From Streptacidiphilus albus JL83 (GTDB lineage: Bacteria; Actinomycetota; Actinomycetes; Streptomycetales; Streptomycetaceae), in the NCBI RefSeq assembly GCF_000744705.1, contig NZ_JQML01000001.1, positions 434,001 through 498,000 of the forward strand: a stretch of 64,000 nt of DNA. Direction: 5' to 3'. Made by a program: the position numbers and the translations under genes. Shown in pieces: positions 62,811 through 64,000 of the stretch (the first letter of the stretch is position 1; every line of letters begins with the position of its first letter). The notes beneath the pieces were generated by a model. It made no database searches and was not told the DNA's origin. It saw only the letters and a list, made by a program, of their open reading frames with translations.

Positions 62811-63250
62811 CAGCGGTCGCTTTCGGTGGCCGGTCCGGGTCCGCCGGACGCGGGCTCGTCGTGGGAGGGGATGACGTAGAACGGGAAGACCAGGCTGCGC
62901 GGGTTGTTGGTGCCGCGGATCGCGTAACGGACGTCGATGAAGAGCACGCCGGCGTCCTTCCCGGCGGTCACCGCGACGTCGTGCACCTCGATCCGCGGCT
63001 CCCAGCGGTCCAGGCTGGTGTGCACCTCGTGCTGGATCCGTCCGGCGGTGGCCTCGTTGACCGGGGCGAAAACCATGTCGTGGATGGCGCAGCCGAACTC
63101 GGGACGCATCGGCCGCTCCCCCGGCGCGGTGGCCAGGACCAGCCGGATCGCCTCCTCGACCTCGCGCTCCCCGCTCACCAGGGCGATGCCGCCGGTGGGC
63201 CCGATCCGCAGCGGGAACGCCCAGCCGGAGCCGACGAACTGTTCAGGCAT
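62810..63250 (-). CDS. GPW/gp25 family baseplate protein
   Basis: This 146-residue protein has VEEAIRLVLATAPGERPMRP and EFGCAIHDMVFAP, the gp25-like signature including the EPR-type core that nucleates the sheath. It is fused to its neighbours by one-base stop/start overlaps (TGATG). It links baseplate wedge and sheath in contractile particles. Confidence 0.92.
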   Translation of the reverse strand: MPEQFVGSGWAFPLRIGPTGGIALVSGEREVEEAIRLVLATAPGERPMRPEFGCAIHDMVFAPVNEATAGRIQHEVHTSLDRWEPRIEVHDVAVTAGKDAGVLFIDVRYAIRGTNNPRSLVFPFYVIPSHDEPASGGPGPATESDR

Positions 63251-64000
63251 CAGACCACCGGGCTGTCGTTGGCAGTGACGATGCCGGCCAGCTGGACGGC
63301 AACGGCCTTGATGTTGATGTCGGCGACGGAGGTCAGGCTGGTCATCCCGACGGCGTTGAGGACCAGCACCCCGGCCGAGTTGACGGTGAAGGCGAGCGAC
63401 TTGGTGTTGATGTCCGTGGCCTCGATGTCCAGGACGCCGGCGCTCTTCAGCGAGAGCGCACCGCCGGACTTCAGCGTCAGGTCGCCGCCGGCCTCGATCG
63501 AGACCGAGGTGGTGCCCTTGATGCTGACGCTGCCCGTGCTGTCCACGGTGATGCTGGTGCCGGTGCGGTCCAGATTCACCGTCAGCCGGTCGTCACCGGT
63601 GCTCAGCCGGACCCCGCTGCGGCGCGCGCCGTTGCGCTCGTCGAGCAGGTCGATCCGGTTGCCGGAGCGGTCGGCCAGGGTGTGTCGACTGATCCGGCCG
63701 CTGGTGCCGTTGTAGAGCGGCACCTCGTTCGGACGCGGCCGGTCCTCGCCGTTGTAGAGCCCGCCGATGACGAACGGGTGGTCGAGCGCCCCCCGGTCGA
63801 AGGCCACCAGCACCTCGTCGCCGACGTCGGGGGCGATCACTCCCCCGCCGCGCACCCCGCCGAACTGGACGGTGCGGGTCCAGTCGCTGACGTAGGCGTC
63901 GTCCAGCCAGGGGAAACGCAGCTTGACCCGGCCCTGGAAGAGCGGGTCCTTGATGTCGGTGACCAGGGCGTTGGCCACGCCGGGCAGTCGCGGGGCACTG
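63250..64000 (-). CDS. VgrG/gp5-like spike protein (C-terminal part, cut by window edge)
   Basis: The frame is open to the right edge, so the start lies outside. The visible part has the OB-fold gp5 core (DPLFQGRVKLRFPWLDDAYV, PDVGDEVLVAFDRGALDHPF) and then a beta-helix with repeats (STGSVSIKGTTSVSIEAGGD, LKSGGALSLKSAGVLDIEAT). This forms the needle tip of a contractile injection system. Its stop overlaps the gp25 start as TGATG. The Met at 63978 is internal. Confidence 0.92.
   Translation of the reverse strand, partial: SAPRLPGVANALVTDIKDPLFQGRVKLRFPWLDDAYVSDWTRTVQFGGVRGGGVIAPDVGDEVLVAFDRGALDHPFVIGGLYNGEDRPRPNEVPLYNGTSGRISRHTLADRSGNRIDLLDERNGARRSGVRLSTGDDRLTVNLDRTGTSITVDSTGSVSIKGTTSVSIEAGGDLTLKSGGALSLKSAGVLDIEATDINTKSLAFTVNSAGVLVLNAVGMTSLTSVADINIKAVAVQLAGIVTANDSPVV

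Overview
The window is high-GC actinobacterial DNA and fits Streptomycetaceae (Streptomyces, Kitasatospora or Streptacidiphilus type). The signs are very GC-rich codons, many GTG and TTG starts, 4-base ATGA/GTGA operon overlaps, an XRE/DUF397 pair, a SigE-type sigma factor, a sugar ABC importer without its own ATPase and contractile-injection-system (eCIS) baseplate genes. No tRNA, rRNA, CRISPR array, transposase or integrase was seen.

Positions 1-12394 hold a nearly complete choline-to-glycine catabolic module. It contains a cut FAD/GcvT-type demethylating oxidoreductase, betaine aldehyde dehydrogenase, an APC permease, an IclR regulator, a Rieske ferredoxin, choline dehydrogenase and heterotetrameric sarcosine oxidase (soxB, D, A, G). 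Related TTGCGCAA-like sites lie in every divergent promoter region here and suggest one IclR regulon.

Positions 12400-20900 hold a deleted NB-ARC regulator remnant and two tandem small secreted proteins. They also hold a compact glycan-like cluster: an SDR with a Cys-rich insert, a GT2-DUF2064 fusion, a methyltransferase and a GT87-like membrane protein. Converging on it are a small membrane protein and a molybdopterin oxidoreductase whose N-terminus looks frameshifted.

Positions 21100-30400 hold a divergent SDR/TetR pair and a long run of minus-strand genes (esterase, two cupins, MFS exporter, metallo-hydrolase, alpha/beta hydrolase, SDR, ester cyclase) with an XRE-cupin regulator at the far end. 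Short tandem repeats and a perfect palindrome sit in the gaps.

Positions 30600-45500 hold an AraC regulator, a polyol-type uptake and oxidation operon (DeoR, binding protein, two permeases, zinc dehydrogenase), a TatA-like protein, a GntR-hydrolase pair, a two-component system with a divergent ABC transporter, and a two-domain VOC protein.

Positions 45875-54967 hold a large secreted glycoside-hydrolase-like protein with two nearly identical discoidin domains. A block of about 5 kb that looks acquired follows, and ends at a lytic transglycosylase. The block carries a methyltransferase of the ATP-grasp peptide (graspetide) type next to a collapsed ATP-grasp gene, a phosphotransferase, three small unknown genes and the XRE/DUF397 pair. 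Copies of the flanking gene ends and terminator are found at its edges.

Positions 55777-64000 hold a SigE-type sigma factor with a membrane partner, then an eCIS locus: a probable effector whose HExxH protease motif lies just behind an in-frame TGA, and a minus-strand operon for spike, gp25, baseplate J, tail protein I and a zinc-ribbon membrane protein. The spike gene runs off the right edge.
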